The notes under the pieces were generated by a model. It saw only the letters and a list, made by a program, of their open reading frames with translations. It was not told the origin of the DNA and ran no database searches. From contig CAJKFC010000050.1 of assembly GCA_905199135.1 (NCBI GenBank), positions 1-14,347 on the forward strand: DNA of 14,347 nt, given 5' to 3'. Both the position numbers and the translations under genes were made by a program. Source of the DNA: an uncultured Eubacteriales bacterium. Lineage in GTDB: Bacteria > Bacillota > Clostridia > Oscillospirales > Butyricicoccaceae. This document shows, piece by piece, positions 13,685 to 14,347 of this stretch (positions within the stretch are counted from its first letter, which is position 1; every line of letters starts with the position of its first letter).

Positions 13685-13829
13685 ACGGTTAATTTTTGTT
13701 TGCGGCTTCAAGCAGTCTTTCGGCACCGTATTTAGAGAATAAAGAGAGAAAAACAAAGAAAGTTTCGGCAGCTATGAAAAGTCTCGAAGATACAGGGCTG
13801 AATGAGGTTAGAAAGAGATCAAAACTGTA

Positions 13830-13859
13830 TTGACAAACTGCTGAAAAGAGATATATAAT
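13830..13859 (+). promoter_or_regulatory. Promoter of the marR gene
   Basis: A perfect TTGACA (13830-13835), an 18-bp spacer and TATAAT (13854-13859). The -10 box lies inside the 20-bp palindrome described separately. GGAGGTGA at 13875-13882 is the ribosome site for the ATG at 13887. Confidence 0.85.
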
Positions 13860-13870
13860 ATATTATATAT
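13851..13870. promoter_or_regulatory. Perfect 20-bp palindrome, candidate MarR operator
   Basis: The two halves ATATATAATA and TATTATATAT are exact reverse complements with no spacer. The site covers the -10 box and the expected transcription start, and ends 4 bp before the ribosome site. MarR dimers typically bind AT-rich palindromes of about this size over their own promoters, so autorepression is the simplest reading. Confidence 0.8.
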
Positions 13871-13886
13871 TTTTGGAGGTGAAATT

Positions 13887-14333
13887 ATGGAAGCGCGCTG
13901 CGACGATTTATGCATACCGAAAATGAGAAAAGCCTATATAGGGGTAGAGAGCCTGGCCAATAAATTTTTAAAGGATTTAGAGCTTACGGCCTCTCAGAGT
14001 ATAGCTGTTTTTGCCCTTTTGGAGAGGCAGGAGGAGAGTGGAGAGCTCATGACTCAGAGAGACCTTGAAAACTACATGGCTATGAGTAATCCCGCCGTTA
14101 CGGGAATAGTGAACAGACTGGAGGAAAAGGGGTTTATACGCAGAGTCAAAATGGGGGAGGACCACAGGTTTAATTATATTGAACCGACTGAAAAGAGTTT
14201 GGAGATGCACAAAAAGCTTTACCCCCGACTTGTGAAAAGCGAGGATATAATTTTTGCGGGTTTTTCGGAAGAGGAAAAAAAGCTGTTTTGCAGCTTTATG
14301 GAGAGAATGACAGAAAATGTTGCCGAAGTGTAG
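13887..14333 (+). CDS. MarR-family transcriptional regulator
   Basis: The product has 148 residues, usual for MarR. The winged helix is at about 55-105: MTQRDLENYMAMSNPAVTGI contains the recognition helix, followed by VNRLEEKGFIRRV and the wing with D92-H93-R94. N- and C-terminal helices (about 12-50 and 110-148) would form the dimer and the ligand pocket. Two Cys, C5 and C9, lie close to the N-terminus, where redox-sensing MarR proteins often carry a reactive Cys, but the pair is only suggestive here. The gene appears to be transcribed alone, with a terminator at its stop codon. Its targets are not in the window unless it acts on genes elsewhere. Confidence 0.92.
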   Translation: MEARCDDLCIPKMRKAYIGVESLANKFLKDLELTASQSIAVFALLERQEESGELMTQRDLENYMAMSNPAVTGIVNRLEEKGFIRRVKMGEDHRFNYIEPTEKSLEMHKKLYPRLVKSEDIIFAGFSEEEKKLFCSFMERMTENVAEV

Positions 14334-14346
14334 GCGGCATTTTTTT
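14319..14346 (+). terminator. Terminator overlapping the marR stop codon
   Basis: TGCCG (14321-14325) pairs with CGGCA (14335-14339), followed by seven T. The TAG stop (14331-14333) lies in the loop. The stem is short, so confidence is moderate. Confidence 0.65.
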
Positions 14347-14347
14347 A

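Overview
The window looks like chromosomal DNA of a low-to-moderate-GC Bacillota, most likely a Clostridia member. The reasons are strong AGGAGG-type ribosome sites, sigma-A promoters, short U-tailed terminators, a Bce-type peptide-antibiotic module, and PadR/HAAS and WYL regulators. No species can be named from the sequence alone. Every supported gene lies on the + strand. Genes are tightly packed, often with 4-20 bp overlaps, and each transcription unit has its own promoter and hairpin terminator. There is no transposase, integrase, CRISPR array or rRNA.

Layout. (a) 1-1627: the 3' part of a polytopic membrane protein, probably a GT-C-type glycosyltransferase, overlapping a GtrA-family gene. 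This suggests sugar decoration of an envelope polymer. (b) 1636-1820: a tRNA-Ser(GGA) gene with its own promoter and terminator. (c) 1861-7546: a complete BceRS-BceAB-like module (response regulator, short-loop sensor kinase, ABC ATPase, 10-TM permease). It is followed without a visible terminator by two tiny membrane-protein genes (65 and 37 aa) and a monofunctional GT51 peptidoglycan glycosyltransferase. A near-ideal inverted repeat (TTACA-N4-TGTAA) sits just before the ABC genes and is the likely target of the response regulator. (d) 7559-9919: a second ABC transporter, ATPase plus large permease, behind a strong consensus promoter. (e) 9935-11384: a PadR repressor overlapping a HAAS-domain membrane protein. 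(f) 11395-13684: an overlapping three-gene operon of a WYL regulator, an MmcQ/YjbR-DUF3795 fusion and a GyrI-like small-molecule-binding protein. (g) 13830-14346: a MarR regulator whose promoter contains a perfect 20-bp palindrome.

How the genes fit together. The window is a run of small-molecule and antibiotic sensing units. Four different regulator types (two-component, PadR, WYL, MarR) each have candidate operator DNA at or near a promoter. The most coherent system is (c). Bce transporters sense and relieve peptide antibiotics that sequester lipid-linked wall precursors, and the same apparent transcript ends in an enzyme that polymerises lipid II. Linking these two activities, with two undescribed micro-membrane proteins between them, is an inference but is the most interesting lead here. 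The GyrI-like/MmcQ/WYL operon is a second candidate detoxification unit.
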